Positions 19,845-29,773 of a stretch of DNA of 64,000 nucleotides are shown here, piece by piece. A model generated the notes under the pieces. It saw only the letters and a list, made by a program, of their open reading frames with translations, searched no databases and had not been told where the DNA came from. Every line of letters starts with the position of its first letter. The stretch's first letter is position 1. The stretch covers positions 62,001 through 126,000 of the forward strand of contig JAUZQE010000003.1 in assembly GCA_030733815.1 (NCBI GenBank), given 5' to 3'. The DNA is from Yanghanlia caeni (GTDB lineage: Bacteria > Pseudomonadota > Gammaproteobacteria > Burkholderiales > Burkholderiaceae_B). The translations under genes and the position numbers were made by a program.

Positions 19845-22012
19845 GCATCGCAACGCACATGCTGGAGCCGGAGCTGCGCGAGCTTGCCGAAGAGGCGGGC
19901 CTGCTGGTGACGTGGCGCGATGCGCATGGCCGCGAGCGCCAGGTCGGTGCGCAGACTTTACGCAGCCTTCTTGACGCCCTGCACGTGCCTTGCGCCAACC
20001 CGGCGCAGTGCTGCGAGAGCCTGCACGCGCTGCGCGTTGCCGGGTACCGGGGCGCGTCGCCCCGAATCGTTGTGGCCCAGCTGGGCCAGCCGGTGTTCCT
20101 GCGGCGCCATGGGTCGCTGCACTACCGCCTGCAGCGCGAAGACGGCACGTACATCATGGGCACCGCCCGAGACCTTGATGGCGATTACGTGGCAATCTCG
20201 GGGCTGAACCGCCCCGGTTATTATCAGCTCGAGATGGGCGCAGTGCATACGGTGATCGCCGTGGCGCCGCGGCGATGCCCCACGGTAACCGAACTGGCCG
20301 GGCGTACGCACGCATGGGTGCTGGGTGCTCAGGTCTACAGCCTCAGGCGCGGCGTGGCGAACGGGGCATCCGACGCCGCTGGCGCAGCCCTGCCGGGCTG
20401 GGAAACCGGTGGAGACTACACCGCTCTCGGCATTCTGGCGCGGCAGGCAGCCGCGCACGGAGCGGCCGGTCTGGCGATCAGCCCGGTACACGCCATGTTC
20501 AGCGCCGATCCGCAACGGTATAGCCCCTACGCGCCTTCGAGCCGCCTTTTTCTGAATGCACTGCACGCCGACCCGGTTGCAGTGCTGGGCAGGGATTTCG
20601 TTCTGGCGGCAGGGGTGACTGACGGCGGCGTTGCGCCACCCGACGGGCCGCAAGACGGGCTGCTCGACTGGCCGCAGGTCTACGCGCGCCGTCTGTCCAC
20701 GCTGCGCCGCCTGCATCAGCACTTCGATGCCGCGGCATCCCGAGCGCTCCAGACCGATTTCGAGGCATTTGTGCGTGAAGGGGGGCAAGCCCTTTTCAAC
20801 CATGCCAGTTTCGAGGCCCTGCATGCCCACTACGCGGAAACACTGGGCGCCTCGCACGGCTGGCAGGACTGGCCGGCCGAATACCGCGATCCGTCATCGG
20901 CCGCAGTGCGCCGTTTTTCGGCGGCGCATGAAGACGCGTTGCGCTTTCATCTTTTCCTGCAGTGGCTGGCGGCGCGCAATCTGGGGCAGGCCCATGCCGG
21001 CGCCCGCGAGGCGGGTATGCCGCTCGGCCTGGTGGCCGACATGGCGGTGGGCACCGATCCGGGCGGCAGTCAGGCATGGAGCCAGCAGGGCCAGTTGATG
21101 ACGGGCGTCTCGGTTGGCGCTCCGCCCGATATCTTTCAGCCGGAAGGCCAGGACTGGGGCTTGACCGCATTTTCGCCTCATGCCCTGCACGAGCACGGGC
21201 ACGACGGCTTCATTCAGATCGTGCGTGCAGCGCTTGCACATGCCGGCGGCCTGCGCGTCGATCACATATTGGGTCTGGCGCGCATGTGGCTGGTTCCTCA
21301 GGGCGCGCCGCCCGCTGAAGGGGCGTATCTGCGCTACCCCCGCGACGAGCTGATGAATCTGCTCGCCCTGGAGGCGTGGCGCCATCGCGCGCTGGTGGTC
21401 GGCGAGAATCTGGGCACCGTACCCGAAGATTTCACCGAAGCCATGTCGCGCCACGGCATTCTGGGCATGAACGTGCTGTGGTTCGAGCAGGATTCGACGG
21501 CGCAGCGGCCCGCGTTCCGGCCGCGTTCCGAATGGCCGGGGCAGTCCATGGCCATGATCACCACCCACGACCTGCCCACGCTTTCGGGCTGGTGGGTGGG
21601 ACGCGACATCGAGTGGCGCGAACGCCAGGGTGAGTTCGATGCTCAGGCTGCAGAGGCACAACGCCGTGACCGCGCCGCGCAGAAGGGCGCGCTGTGGCAG
21701 GCATTGCAACGGGCAGGTCTGATCAGCGACGGCGCTGCACCGCACGAGCCGCCAACCGGCACCGTGCTGGCTTACGTGGCCGGCGCACCGTCGGTCGTGT
21801 GCAGCGTAGCCCTGGAAGACGTGCTCGAGAGCCCCGAACAGCCGAACCTGCCCGAGTCGGGCCGGCGTGATGCCCAACTGCGGCACCCCAACTGGCGCCG
21901 CATGCTCGAGCCGGCCGTCGAAACCATGCTGGAAGGCGAGCGGGTGGCCGGCTTGCTGGGCATCGTGCGCAAGGCGCGCGAACAGGCGCCTTCACTCGAG
22001 GAGAACGCATGA
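19841..22012 (+). CDS. malQ: 4-alpha-glucanotransferase (amylomaltase)
   Basis: MalQ disproportionates maltodextrins, moving alpha-1,4-glucan segments between chains and releasing glucose. The 723-residue protein has the GH77 signature: nucleophile Asp474 (LRVDHILGLARMW), acid/base Glu522 (VVGENLGTVPEDF) and the third acid in TTHDLPTLSGWW. The roughly 200 residues before the barrel match the extended N-terminal region of E. coli-type MalQ. In this operon it can rework short chains left by GlgX and link glucose to the glucan pool. It overlaps treZ and treY by 4 nt. Confidence 0.94.
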   Translation: MSIATHMLEPELRELAEEAGLLVTWRDAHGRERQVGAQTLRSLLDALHVPCANPAQCCESLHALRVAGYRGASPRIVVAQLGQPVFLRRHGSLHYRLQREDGTYIMGTARDLDGDYVAISGLNRPGYYQLEMGAVHTVIAVAPRRCPTVTELAGRTHAWVLGAQVYSLRRGVANGASDAAGAALPGWETGGDYTALGILARQAAAHGAAGLAISPVHAMFSADPQRYSPYAPSSRLFLNALHADPVAVLGRDFVLAAGVTDGGVAPPDGPQDGLLDWPQVYARRLSTLRRLHQHFDAAASRALQTDFEAFVREGGQALFNHASFEALHAHYAETLGASHGWQDWPAEYRDPSSAAVRRFSAAHEDALRFHLFLQWLAARNLGQAHAGAREAGMPLGLVADMAVGTDPGGSQAWSQQGQLMTGVSVGAPPDIFQPEGQDWGLTAFSPHALHEHGHDGFIQIVRAALAHAGGLRVDHILGLARMWLVPQGAPPAEGAYLRYPRDELMNLLALEAWRHRALVVGENLGTVPEDFTEAMSRHGILGMNVLWFEQDSTAQRPAFRPRSEWPGQSMAMITTHDLPTLSGWWVGRDIEWRERQGEFDAQAAEAQRRDRAAQKGALWQALQRAGLISDGAAPHEPPTGTVLAYVAGAPSVVCSVALEDVLESPEQPNLPESGRRDAQLRHPNWRRMLEPAVETMLEGERVAGLLGIVRKAREQAPSLEENA

Positions 22013-24684
22013 ACCGACCGCCACGCGCAACCTTGAGGCTTCAGATTCACCCCGGCTACACGTTCGATGATGCACGGGCCGACCTGCCCTATTTCGCGCG
22101 GCTCGGCGTCAGTCATCTCTATCTGTCGCCGGTGACCCGCGCGCGGCCGGATTCCAGCCACGGCTACGATGTCGTGGATCATGCTTGCGTCGATCCGCAG
22201 CGGGGGGGCGAAGAGGCGCTGCGGCATCTGTCGCGGGCCGCCGCACAGCGCGACATGGGGCTGTTGCTGGATATCGTGCCGAATCACATGGCCACCGCAG
22301 CACAGAACGCATGGTGGTGGGACGTTCTGGCACAGGGTCGGCGAAGCGCATACGCCGACTGGTTCGACATTCACTGGGATGCACCGGCCACCGAAGGAAA
22401 GCTGCTGGCGCCGTTTTTGGGTTCGCCCTACGACGAAGCATTGCAGGCCGGCGAGCTGCGCCTGCAGTACGACGACGCGCTGGGGTTCCATGTTGCAGCG
22501 GGCGGCGCTCCGTATCCGCTCGCACCGCACTCGCTGGTCATGCCTTCCACGGGGCAGGTGGTGAGTGCTCCGCAGCAGGTGCGCTTCGCGGATCAGGAAC
22601 GCGACGCGATTCTTGCCGCGCATGATCCTGCAACCGAGGCGGGGCGCCGCCGCCTGCATGAGCTGCTGGAGCGCCAGCATTACCGGCTGGCGCACTGGCG
22701 TACGGCAGCAGAGACCATCAACTGGCGCCGCTTCTTCGAGGAAAGCGGCCTGATCGGGGTGCGCGTGGAACGCGACGACGTGTTCGAGGCCGTGCACGCC
22801 CTGCCGCTGCGCCTGTACGCGCAAGGGGTCATCGACGGCCTGCGCATCGATCATGTCGACGGTCTGGCCCAGCCGCTTGCCTATTGCGCGCGCTTGCGTG
22901 CGGCCATGCGTGCAGCCGGCCTGCGGCGCCCGGGCGGCCCGGTTGCGGGCGAACCCTGGATCGTGGTCGAAAAGATTCTTGCCCCCGGCGAGACGCTTGA
23001 TGCTCGCTGGGCAATCAGCGGCACCACGGGTTACGACTTTGCGGCTGATGTGGGCGCGCTGCTGCACGAGGGTGGCGGCGAAGCCGCGCTGTTCCAGGGG
23101 TGGGCACAGATTGCCGCCGACGCCCGTTCGCCCGGGGACTGGCTGATCGACGCGCGGCGCACCCTGCTGCAGCGGCATTTCGGTGCCGAACGCAACGCCT
23201 TGCTCGACGTGCTGGCCCGGCTTGCCACGCACGGGCCGTCGGGCTGGACCCGTGCGGCTCTGGCGAAGGCGCTCGACGCGCTCGTGGCCCACTACCCCAC
23301 CTATCGCAGTTATGTCGAAGACGGTACGCGACAAGCCGAAGACCAAGTCTGGTTCGACCGGGCACGCCGCGCGGCCGAGCGGGGTGACGGGCGGGCGGCG
23401 TCGGTGGTCGACGCAAGCGACGTACACCTGACACTGCTTGCGCAGCTCGACCGCTGGCTGGGCGGGGAGGCGCCGACGAGCGAGGACGCCCGCACAGCGG
23501 TGCAGCGGTTTCAGCAGCTCACGCCTCCGCTCGCCGCCAAGTCGCTGGAAGACACGGTGTTCTACCGATATGGCTGCCTGCTTTCCCGCAATGAAGTGGG
23601 CTCTCACCCGGATGTATTTGCCGCGTCGGTTGAAGCCTTTCATGCGGCCAATCTGCGGCGCGCGCGGGCGCACCCCCTGGGGCTGCTGGCCACGGCCACG
23701 CACGATCACAAGCGCGGCGAGGACGTGCGCGCCCGACTTGCCGTGCTGTCGGAAATGCCTGATGTTTGGCTGCAAGCGTGCCGTAACTGGCTTGCCGAAC
23801 TGAACGGTGGATTGCCCGAAGCGGGGCCGGCGCTCGCCTTTCGCTACATGCTCATGCAGGCGCTGGTCGGCGCGTGGCCGCCGTCACTTTCGGCCAATGA
23901 TGCCGCGGGCGTGGGCGAGTACCTGGAACGGATCGGCACCTGGGCACTCAAGGCCCTGCGCGAAGGCAAGCAGTTGTCGAGCTGGACGCAGCCCGATACC
24001 GGGCAGGAAGCGGCCTGCATGGCCCTGATCGACAGCCTGGCTCCCGGTCAGCGCGGGCATGAAGTGCTGCAGGGCGTTGAACAGTTCGTACGGCGCATCG
24101 AACCTGCGGCCATTGCCAACGGTCTGGTGCAGACCGCGTTGCAGCTCACCTGCCCCGGCGTGCCGGACACCTATCAGGGTACGGAATACCGTGACTTCAC
24201 GCTGGTCGACCCTGACAACCGCCGTGCGGTCGATTACGCGGCGCGCGCCCGTACGTTTGCGCAGCTGCCGCCCCTGGCGCCCGGCCAATGGCCTGCGCAG
24301 GCGTGGGCCGACGGGCGCGTGAAGCAGGCACTGACCGCGCGGCTGCTGGCCCTGCGCCACGAGCGGTCTGACGCCTTTTCCGGGGCATATCGGCCACTGT
24401 GGCCCAAGCCCGACGTGCCGCAGCTCGTTGCGTTCAGCCGCGGCACAGACGTTGTGGTGATTGCGGGGGTGAAGCGCGCGGCGGCACTGCAGGCCGACCG
24501 CGACGGCATGCCGGTGGCGTCGCCCGACTTCTGGGGCGACGCGGTCGTGTCATTGCCGGGCGAGCCGGCCGTTTGGGAAGACGTGCTGCGGGGCCGGCGG
24601 CTGGAAAGCCTGGGGGCGCAGCCCCGGGTCGCCGATGTGCTGCCCGGGTTTCCGCTGACGGTGCTATGCCGCGTTCAGGGGTAG
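22009..24684 (+). CDS. treY: Maltooligosyl trehalose synthase
   Basis: TreY converts the reducing-end alpha-1,4 bond of a maltodextrin to the alpha,alpha-1,1 bond of trehalose. The 891-residue GH13_26 enzyme begins '[20 protein letters not shown]' with '[10 protein letters not shown]' and '[10 protein letters not shown]'; the nucleophile is Asp281 ([10 protein letters not shown]) and the acid/base is Glu321 ([10 protein letters not shown]). A long helical insertion follows, as is usual, and near the C terminus '[20 protein letters not shown]' is conserved. It is the last gene of the operon. Its final 10 nt overlap the end of the convergent glutamate dehydrogenase gene, and no terminator lies between them. 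Confidence 0.95.
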   Translation: MNRPPRATLRLQIHPGYTFDDARADLPYFARLGVSHLYLSPVTRARPDSSHGYDVVDHACVDPQRGGEEALRHLSRAAAQRDMGLLLDIVPNHMATAAQNAWWWDVLAQGRRSAYADWFDIHWDAPATEGKLLAPFLGSPYDEALQAGELRLQYDDALGFHVAAGGAPYPLAPHSLVMPSTGQVVSAPQQVRFADQERDAILAAHDPATEAGRRRLHELLERQHYRLAHWRTAAETINWRRFFEESGLIGVRVERDDVFEAVHALPLRLYAQGVIDGLRIDHVDGLAQPLAYCARLRAAMRAAGLRRPGGPVAGEPWIVVEKILAPGETLDARWAISGTTGYDFAADVGALLHEGGGEAALFQGWAQIAADARSPGDWLIDARRTLLQRHFGAERNALLDVLARLATHGPSGWTRAALAKALDALVAHYPTYRSYVEDGTRQAEDQVWFDRARRAAERGDGRAASVVDASDVHLTLLAQLDRWLGGEAPTSEDARTAVQRFQQLTPPLAAKSLEDTVFYRYGCLLSRNEVGSHPDVFAASVEAFHAANLRRARAHPLGLLATATHDHKRGEDVRARLAVLSEMPDVWLQACRNWLAELNGGLPEAGPALAFRYMLMQALVGAWPPSLSANDAAGVGEYLERIGTWALKALREGKQLSSWTQPDTGQEAACMALIDSLAPGQRGHEVLQGVEQFVRRIEPAAIANGLVQTALQLTCPGVPDTYQGTEYRDFTLVDPDNRRAVDYAARARTFAQLPPLAPGQWPAQAWADGRVKQALTARLLALRHERSDAFSGAYRPLWPKPDVPQLVAFSRGTDVVVIAGVKRAAALQADRDGMPVASPDFWGDAVVSLPGEPAVWEDVLRGRRLESLGAQPRVADVLPGFPLTVLCRVQG

Positions 24685-25964
24685 AGGCCGCGCACTTCGC
24701 GGGCTTCAAGGATGCGCGAGCAGGCGGCGATGAACGCTGCAGTGCGCAGCGACACCTTGTGCTGGGCCGCGACGCCAGCCACCGACGAGTACGCGGTGTG
24801 CATCATGCGTTCGAGCCGGGCGTTGATCTCGTCTTCTGTCCAGAAGAAGCTCGAGAAGTCTTGCACCCACTCGAAGTAGCTGACCGTGACCCCGCCGGCG
24901 TTGGCCAGCACGTCGGGCACGATGAAGATGCCCTTGTCGTTCAGGATGTCGTCGGCTTCCGGCGTGGTGGGGCCGTTTGCCCCCTCGACGATGATGCGGG
25001 CACGGATGCGGTCGGCGTTGCCTTCGTGGATCTGGCCTTCCAGGGCGGCCGGAATCAGGATATCGGTATCGAGACCCCAGAACTCGTCGGCGTTGAGCGG
25101 CTCTGAATCGGGCGCGCCCGCCACGCCACCGGTTTCTTCCACGTGCTTGAGCAGACGCAGCACATCGAGGCCGCTGGCATTGTGAACGGTGCCGGTGTGA
25201 TCTTGTACCGCGACGATCTTCGCGCCGGCCTCGTAAAACAGACGGGCCGCCGTGCCGCCCACGTTACCGAAGCCCTGCACGCAGATGCGGGCGCCTTCCA
25301 CAGGGATGCCATTCTGTTCGGCAGCGGCGGTGCCCACGACGAACACGCCGCGGCCGGTGGCCTCGACGCGGCCCAGGCTGCCGCCCAGAGCAATGGGTTT
25401 GCCCGTGACGACGCCCGTGGTGGTGGCGCCCTGGTTCATGGAATAGGTATCCATCATCCATGCCATGGTCTGGGCGTTGGTGTTGACGTCGGGCGCGGGA
25501 ATGTCTTTATGCGGCCCGATGATCGAGCCGATTTCGCTGGTGTAGCGGCGCGTGATGCGCTCGAGCTCGGCACGGGAGTAGTTGCGCGGGTCGATGCGGA
25601 TGCCGCCTTTGGCCCCGCCGAAGGGCAGGTTCACAGCGGCCGCCTTGACCGACATCCAGGCCGCCAGCGCCATGACCTCGGAAAGGGTGACGTCTTGGTG
25701 ATAGCGCACGCCGCCCTTGCCCGGCCCGCGCGATACGTTGTGCTGCACGCGATAGCCTTCGAAGTGGGCGATGGTTCCGTCGTCGAGCTCGACGGGAATG
25801 TCGACGATCAACACACGCTTGGGGCGCTTGAGGGTCTCGACCCATTTGGCCTGGCGGCCAAGGTAAGGCGTTACGCGATCCACCTGTTCCAGGTAGATGC
25901 CCCACGGGCCTAGATGGCCCGGGTCTAGATAGGAAGGAAGTGCGTGTGTGTTGTGTTGTGACAT
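24675..25964 (-). CDS. gdhA: Glu/Leu/Phe/Val dehydrogenase (glutamate dehydrogenase)
   Basis: A 429-residue hexameric-type glutamate dehydrogenase that interconverts glutamate with 2-oxoglutarate and ammonia. Conserved pieces are '[20 protein letters not shown]', '[17 protein letters not shown]' with the catalytic lysine, '[19 protein letters not shown]', and the nucleotide-binding '[11 protein letters not shown]'-like stretch (here [18 protein letters not shown]). The acidic context and length resemble the NAD-linked enzymes of betaproteobacteria; coenzyme choice is inference. It is transcribed alone from a gap that contains two copies of a 12-bp direct repeat. Its 3' end overlaps treY by 10 nt. 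Confidence 0.93.
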   Translation of the reverse strand: MSQHNTHALPSYLDPGHLGPWGIYLEQVDRVTPYLGRQAKWVETLKRPKRVLIVDIPVELDDGTIAHFEGYRVQHNVSRGPGKGGVRYHQDVTLSEVMALAAWMSVKAAAVNLPFGGAKGGIRIDPRNYSRAELERITRRYTSEIGSIIGPHKDIPAPDVNTNAQTMAWMMDTYSMNQGATTTGVVTGKPIALGGSLGRVEATGRGVFVVGTAAAEQNGIPVEGARICVQGFGNVGGTAARLFYEAGAKIVAVQDHTGTVHNASGLDVLRLLKHVEETGGVAGAPDSEPLNADEFWGLDTDILIPAALEGQIHEGNADRIRARIIVEGANGPTTPEADDILNDKGIFIVPDVLANAGGVTVSYFEWVQDFSSFFWTEDEINARLERMMHTAYSSVAGVAAQHKVSLRTAAFIAACSRILEAREVRGLYP

Positions 25965-26019
25965 TTTACGGTCTCGCCGATTTTTGAGTATGCAAAGCTA
26001 TGGCCCGCCCACCATGGGA

Positions 26020-26125
26020 GGGTTTACCCGCAAGCTTACTACGTCACCGAGGCTGCGGTCACCGGTTGAAATCAGGGACACAACGCTCTGGCCGCATTTT
26101 ATGGGGTTCACATGGGTTTACCCGC
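26020..26125. repeat. Two direct copies of GGGTTTACCCGC
   Basis: The 12-mer GGGTTTACCCGC occurs at 26020-26031 and 26114-26125, 94 bp apart (about nine helical turns), both in the gap upstream of the glutamate dehydrogenase gene. Each copy follows a CATGG motif. They look like operator copies, but I do not know the regulator. Confidence 0.4.
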
Positions 26126-26147
26126 GTGCGCCAGTTGCTTTTTGCCG

Positions 26148-26828
26148 TCAATAATATGAGCCGTACGACTGCAAGCCTTCGAGGTCCAGCACATGCACGG
26201 CGCCGTATTCCACGCTAACCAGCTTTTCGCCTTCAAGCGTGCGCAGGGCCTGGTTCGTGCGCTGCCGCGAAATGCGTGCCAGGTAACCGATTTCTTCCTG
26301 GGTGATATCGAGCCGCATGGCCTTGCCCGGGTACAGCAGCGGGTTCACCAGTTCCACAAGGCAGCGGGCCACGCGCGCCTCGGGGTCGAGCAGGCGGTCG
26401 GATTCGGCCTTGCCCACGAATTGCCCCACCCGCTCATTCAGCTGGTGCAGCAGGTAACGGTTGAACGGAATGCTGCGGTCGAGCAGCCAGTCGAACGTGG
26501 CCTCGGGCAGGCGCATGATGGTCGATGCACGCAGCGCCACCACGTCGTACTTGCGTTTTTCACGTTTGAGCAGCGAGCCTTCACCAAACCAGCCGCCGGC
26601 CGGCACACCCATCAGCGAGGCCAGCTTGCCTTCGGGGTTGCCCACCGAAACCTTCACCAGCCCCGAAGCGACCCCCAGCCATGCCGTGGCACGCTCGCCC
26701 CTGCGCTCGATGAGCGCCCCGGCGGGATACTGCGTGGCGCTGACGTCATGCAGCACGCGTTCGCGCTCGTCTGGCCCCAGCAGCGCAAACCAGGCGGAAG
26801 ACGTCTCAAGCGTATGTTCAAGGCTCAT
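26148..26828 (-). CDS. Crp/Fnr family transcriptional regulator
   Basis: A 226-residue regulator with an N-terminal cyclic-nucleotide-binding-like beta roll ('YPAGALIERRGERATAWLGV', 'MGVPAGGWFGEGSLLKREKR') and a C-terminal winged helix ('ITQEEIGYLARISRQRTNQA'). There are no N-terminal cysteines, so it is not an oxygen-sensing Fnr. Compared with Crp, the recognition helix keeps the first Arg but has Gln at the positions of Glu181 and Arg185, which suggests an altered half-site. It is divergent from the acyl-CoA synthetase/liv operon, and a palindrome TGTCG-N6-CGACA lies between them. Control of that operon and of itself is the natural inference; the ligand may be a CoA-related or aromatic metabolite. 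Confidence 0.88.
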   Translation of the reverse strand: MSLEHTLETSSAWFALLGPDERERVLHDVSATQYPAGALIERRGERATAWLGVASGLVKVSVGNPEGKLASLMGVPAGGWFGEGSLLKREKRKYDVVALRASTIMRLPEATFDWLLDRSIPFNRYLLHQLNERVGQFVGKAESDRLLDPEARVARCLVELVNPLLYPGKAMRLDITQEEIGYLARISRQRTNQALRTLEGEKLVSVEYGAVHVLDLEGLQSYGSYY

Positions 26829-26856
26829 GGGGACTTACCCTAAAGGTGTACCGGAA

Positions 26857-26872
26857 TGTCGTAACAACGACA
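26857..26872. promoter_or_regulatory. Crp-type palindromic operator
   Basis: TGTCGTAACAACGACA is a perfect 6-4-6 inverted repeat with the 16-bp geometry of a Crp site (TGTGA-N6-TCACA), but with TGTCG half-sites. It lies 29 nt upstream of the Crp-family regulator gene and 119 nt upstream of the divergent acyl-CoA synthetase operon. Confidence 0.5.
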
Positions 26873-26990
26873 GTTATACCAAGGGTGAAACGATACCTTA
26901 TCCGAGCCGATTGCCCTATACCGGGCAACGCGGTGCCTACAAGACGGCCCGGCCACGACCGGGCCCAGCCAAGGTTCAAGGAGACAAAGG

Positions 26991-28964
26991 GTGGTACAAC
27001 CATCAGCAACCCAGGCCTCTGGCCTGCCGGCGACCTTTCCCGCATGGGTTGAACACCATGCCCGCCAGCGGGGGTCGCGGCCCGCCATGCGCGAGAAAGA
27101 TCTCGGCATCTGGCAAACCATGACATGGCAGCAGGTGGCCGAGCAGGCTGCCGAACTCGCCAACGGGCTGGCGGCACTGGGCGTCAGCAAGGGCGCGCAC
27201 GTTGCGGTCATTGGCGAAAATCGCCCGCGACTGTATCTGGCCATGATCGCCGCCCAGTACCTGGGGGCCATTCCCGTGCCCCTGTACCAGGACGCGATCG
27301 CCGCCGAAATGCTCTACGTGCTGCAAGACGCCGAAATCGGCGTGGCGGTCGTCGAAGACCAGGAACAGGTCGACAAGATGCTTGAAGCGCGTGCCAGCTG
27401 CCCGGCGCTGCGTCATATCGTGTACGACGATCCGCGCGGTCTGCGCAACTACCGTGAAGAAGGGCTCATGAGCTTCGAGGCGCTCCTCGAGCAGGGTCGT
27501 GCCTTCCGTGCGCAGCATCCCGATCACGTCACGCAGGCCAAGGCCGCGGTACGGCCCGACGAGCCGGCCGCCATGTTCTACACGTCGGGTACCACGGGCA
27601 AGCCCAAGGGCGTGGTGCTCACCCACCATGCGCTCATCGACCGCGCGCTGGTCATTCAGGAACTCGAAAACCTCACCGATCAGGAAGACGTACTGGCCTA
27701 CCTGCCGCCTGCCTGGATCGGCCAGAACATGTTTTCGTACACGCAGTTTCTGGTCACCGGATTCACGGTCAACCACCCCGAATCGCCCGAAACCGTCTCC
27801 ATCGACATGCACGATATCGGGCCCACGTACTATTTTGCCCCGCCGCGCGTGCTGGAAGGCCTGCTCACCCAGGTCATGATCCGCATGGAAGACGCCAGCG
27901 CCCTCAAGCGCAAGCTCTTTCATACGTGCATGAATCTGGCGCGCCGGGTCGGTACGCGCATACTCGACAAAGACCCCACGGTCAGCGCCATCGACCGCTT
28001 CAAGTATTTCATTGGCGATCTGCTGGTGTACGGCCCCTTGCGCAACGCGCTGGGCATGAGCCGCGTGCGGGTGGCCTATACGGCGGGCGAAGCCATCGGC
28101 CCCGACCTGTTCGAGTTTTACCGTTCCATCGGCATCAATCTTAAACAGCTGTACGGCTCCACCGAAACCTCGGTGTTCGTGTGCGTGCAGTCCGACGGCC
28201 AGGTGCGTGCCGACACGGTCGGGCCACCGGTTGCGGGCGTCGAAATCCGCGTAGCCGAGAACGGCGAAATCCAGGTCAGGAGCCCGGGCCTGTTCAAGGA
28301 ATACTACAAGAACCCCGAGTCCACGGCCGAATCGTTCACGGCAGACGGCTGGTACCACACGGGCGACGCCGGTTACCTCGACACCGACGGTCAGCTGAAA
28401 ATCATCGACCGGGCCAAAGATGTCGGCAAGCTGGCCGACGGCAGCCTGTTCGCGCCCAAGTACATTGAAAACAAGCTCAAGTTCTTTCCGTACATCAAGG
28501 AAGCCGTGGCCTTTGGCGACGGGCGCAGCGAGGTCTGCGCTTTCGTCAACATCGACCTCGAAGCCGTGGGCAACTGGGCCGAGCGGCGCGGGCTGCCGTA
28601 CGCGGGCTACGTCGACCTGGCGGGCAAGGCCGAGGTGCACGACCTCATACGCGATTGCGTCGAGAAGGTGAATGCCGATCTGGCGTCCGACCCCAAGCTG
28701 TGCGCATCGCAGGTCGCCCGATTCCTGGTGCTGCACAAGGAACTCGATCCCGACGACGACGAGCTCACCCGCACCCGCAAGGTGCGCCGCGGCTTCATCG
28801 CCGAAAAATACGCCGTGCTGGTCGACGCCCTGTTCGAGGGGCGCAGCAATCAGTACATCGAAACCGAGGTCAAGTTCGAAGACGGCCGCAAGGGCCGCAT
28901 CGCCGCAGACATACGCATCTTGACCGCCAAGATCCACCCAGGCAATACGAAGAAGGCTGCGTAA
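26991..28964 (+). CDS. AMP-forming acyl-CoA synthetase (long-chain type)
   Basis: A 657-residue adenylate-forming ligase that activates a carboxylic acid with ATP and couples it to CoA. The P-loop-like motif is 'FYTSGTTGKPKGVVLTHH', with 'QLYGSTETS' (A5), 'GWYHTGDAGYLDTDGQL' (A7) and 'IIDRAKD' (A8). The start is GTG 26991 with AAGGAGA 7 nt before it. It heads an operon with a complete liv-type ABC transporter and a second CoA ligase. Enzymes in this setting usually activate the compound being imported (fatty, aromatic or branched acid); the actual substrate cannot be read from sequence. Cytoplasmic or membrane associated. Confidence 0.9.
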   Translation: MVQPSATQASGLPATFPAWVEHHARQRGSRPAMREKDLGIWQTMTWQQVAEQAAELANGLAALGVSKGAHVAVIGENRPRLYLAMIAAQYLGAIPVPLYQDAIAAEMLYVLQDAEIGVAVVEDQEQVDKMLEARASCPALRHIVYDDPRGLRNYREEGLMSFEALLEQGRAFRAQHPDHVTQAKAAVRPDEPAAMFYTSGTTGKPKGVVLTHHALIDRALVIQELENLTDQEDVLAYLPPAWIGQNMFSYTQFLVTGFTVNHPESPETVSIDMHDIGPTYYFAPPRVLEGLLTQVMIRMEDASALKRKLFHTCMNLARRVGTRILDKDPTVSAIDRFKYFIGDLLVYGPLRNALGMSRVRVAYTAGEAIGPDLFEFYRSIGINLKQLYGSTETSVFVCVQSDGQVRADTVGPPVAGVEIRVAENGEIQVRSPGLFKEYYKNPESTAESFTADGWYHTGDAGYLDTDGQLKIIDRAKDVGKLADGSLFAPKYIENKLKFFPYIKEAVAFGDGRSEVCAFVNIDLEAVGNWAERRGLPYAGYVDLAGKAEVHDLIRDCVEKVNADLASDPKLCASQVARFLVLHKELDPDDDELTRTRKVRRGFIAEKYAVLVDALFEGRSNQYIETEVKFEDGRKGRIAADIRILTAKIHPGNTKKAA

Positions 28965-28967
28965 CCC

Positions 28968-29762
28968 ATGATTCAGAGTCGAGACCAGCGTATTGGCGAG
29001 GTCATCCTTGACCTTCGCAACATTTCGCTTGCCTTCGGCGGGGTGAAGGCCCTGACCGATATTTCCTTCGATGTCCGCGAACACGAAATCCGGGCCATCA
29101 TCGGCCCCAACGGCGCGGGCAAGAGCTCGATGCTCAACGTCATCAATGGTGTCTACACGCCCCAGGAAGGTTCCATCACGCTCGACGGCAAGCGCTTCAC
29201 GCGCATGAATCCGCGCCGCGCGGCCGAGGCGGGCATTGCCCGAACCTTCCAGAGCCTGGCGCTGTTCAAGGGCATGAGCGTGCTCGACAACATCATGACG
29301 GGCCGCAATCTGCGCATGACCAGCGGCGTGCTGGCGCAGGCTTTCCGCCTGGGTTCGGCCGAACGCGAGGAAATTCGTCACCGCGAGTTCGTTGAAAACA
29401 TCATCGACTTCCTCGAGATCCAGGCGTATCGCAAGGTGCCCGTCGGGCGGCTGCCCTACGGCCTGCAAAAGCGCGTCGACCTGGGCCGGGCACTCGCCAT
29501 GGAGCCGCGCATCCTGCTGCTCGATGAGCCCATGGCCGGCATGAACATCGAGGAAAAGCAGGACATGAGCCGCTTCATCCTCGACGTCAACGACGAATAC
29601 GGCACCACCATCGTGCTCATCGAGCACGACATGGGCGTGGTCATGGATATCTCCGACCGGGTCGTGGTGCTCGATTACGGCAAAAAAATCGGCGACGGCA
29701 CGCCTGACGAGGTGCGCAACAACCCCGAAGTGATACGCGCCTACCTCGGCGCCAGCAACTGA
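28968..29762 (+). CDS. livG: Branched-chain amino acid type ABC transporter, ATP-binding protein LivG
   Basis: A 264-residue ABC ATPase. Walker A is GPNGAGKSS near residue 45, the Q-loop region is 'RTFQSLALFKGMSVLDNIMT', a signature-like segment 'LPYGLQKRVDLGRALAMEP' precedes Walker B 'ILLLDEPMAGMN', and the switch His is in 'VLIEHDMGVVM'. The LPYG in place of LSGGQ is common in LivG proteins. It begins 3 nt after the acyl-CoA synthetase stop and is followed by both permeases. With LivF it forms the cytoplasmic ATPase pair. Confidence 0.92.
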   Translation: MIQSRDQRIGEVILDLRNISLAFGGVKALTDISFDVREHEIRAIIGPNGAGKSSMLNVINGVYTPQEGSITLDGKRFTRMNPRRAAEAGIARTFQSLALFKGMSVLDNIMTGRNLRMTSGVLAQAFRLGSAEREEIRHREFVENIIDFLEIQAYRKVPVGRLPYGLQKRVDLGRALAMEPRILLLDEPMAGMNIEEKQDMSRFILDVNDEYGTTIVLIEHDMGVVMDISDRVVVLDYGKKIGDGTPDEVRNNPEVIRAYLGASN

Positions 29763-29773
29763 GGACAACGCAA

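Noticed and set aside
27003-29768. A 921-codon open frame on the minus strand opposite the acyl-CoA synthetase and livG genes
   Set aside because: It is the antisense shadow of two well-recognised genes in GC-rich DNA; its translation has no family features.
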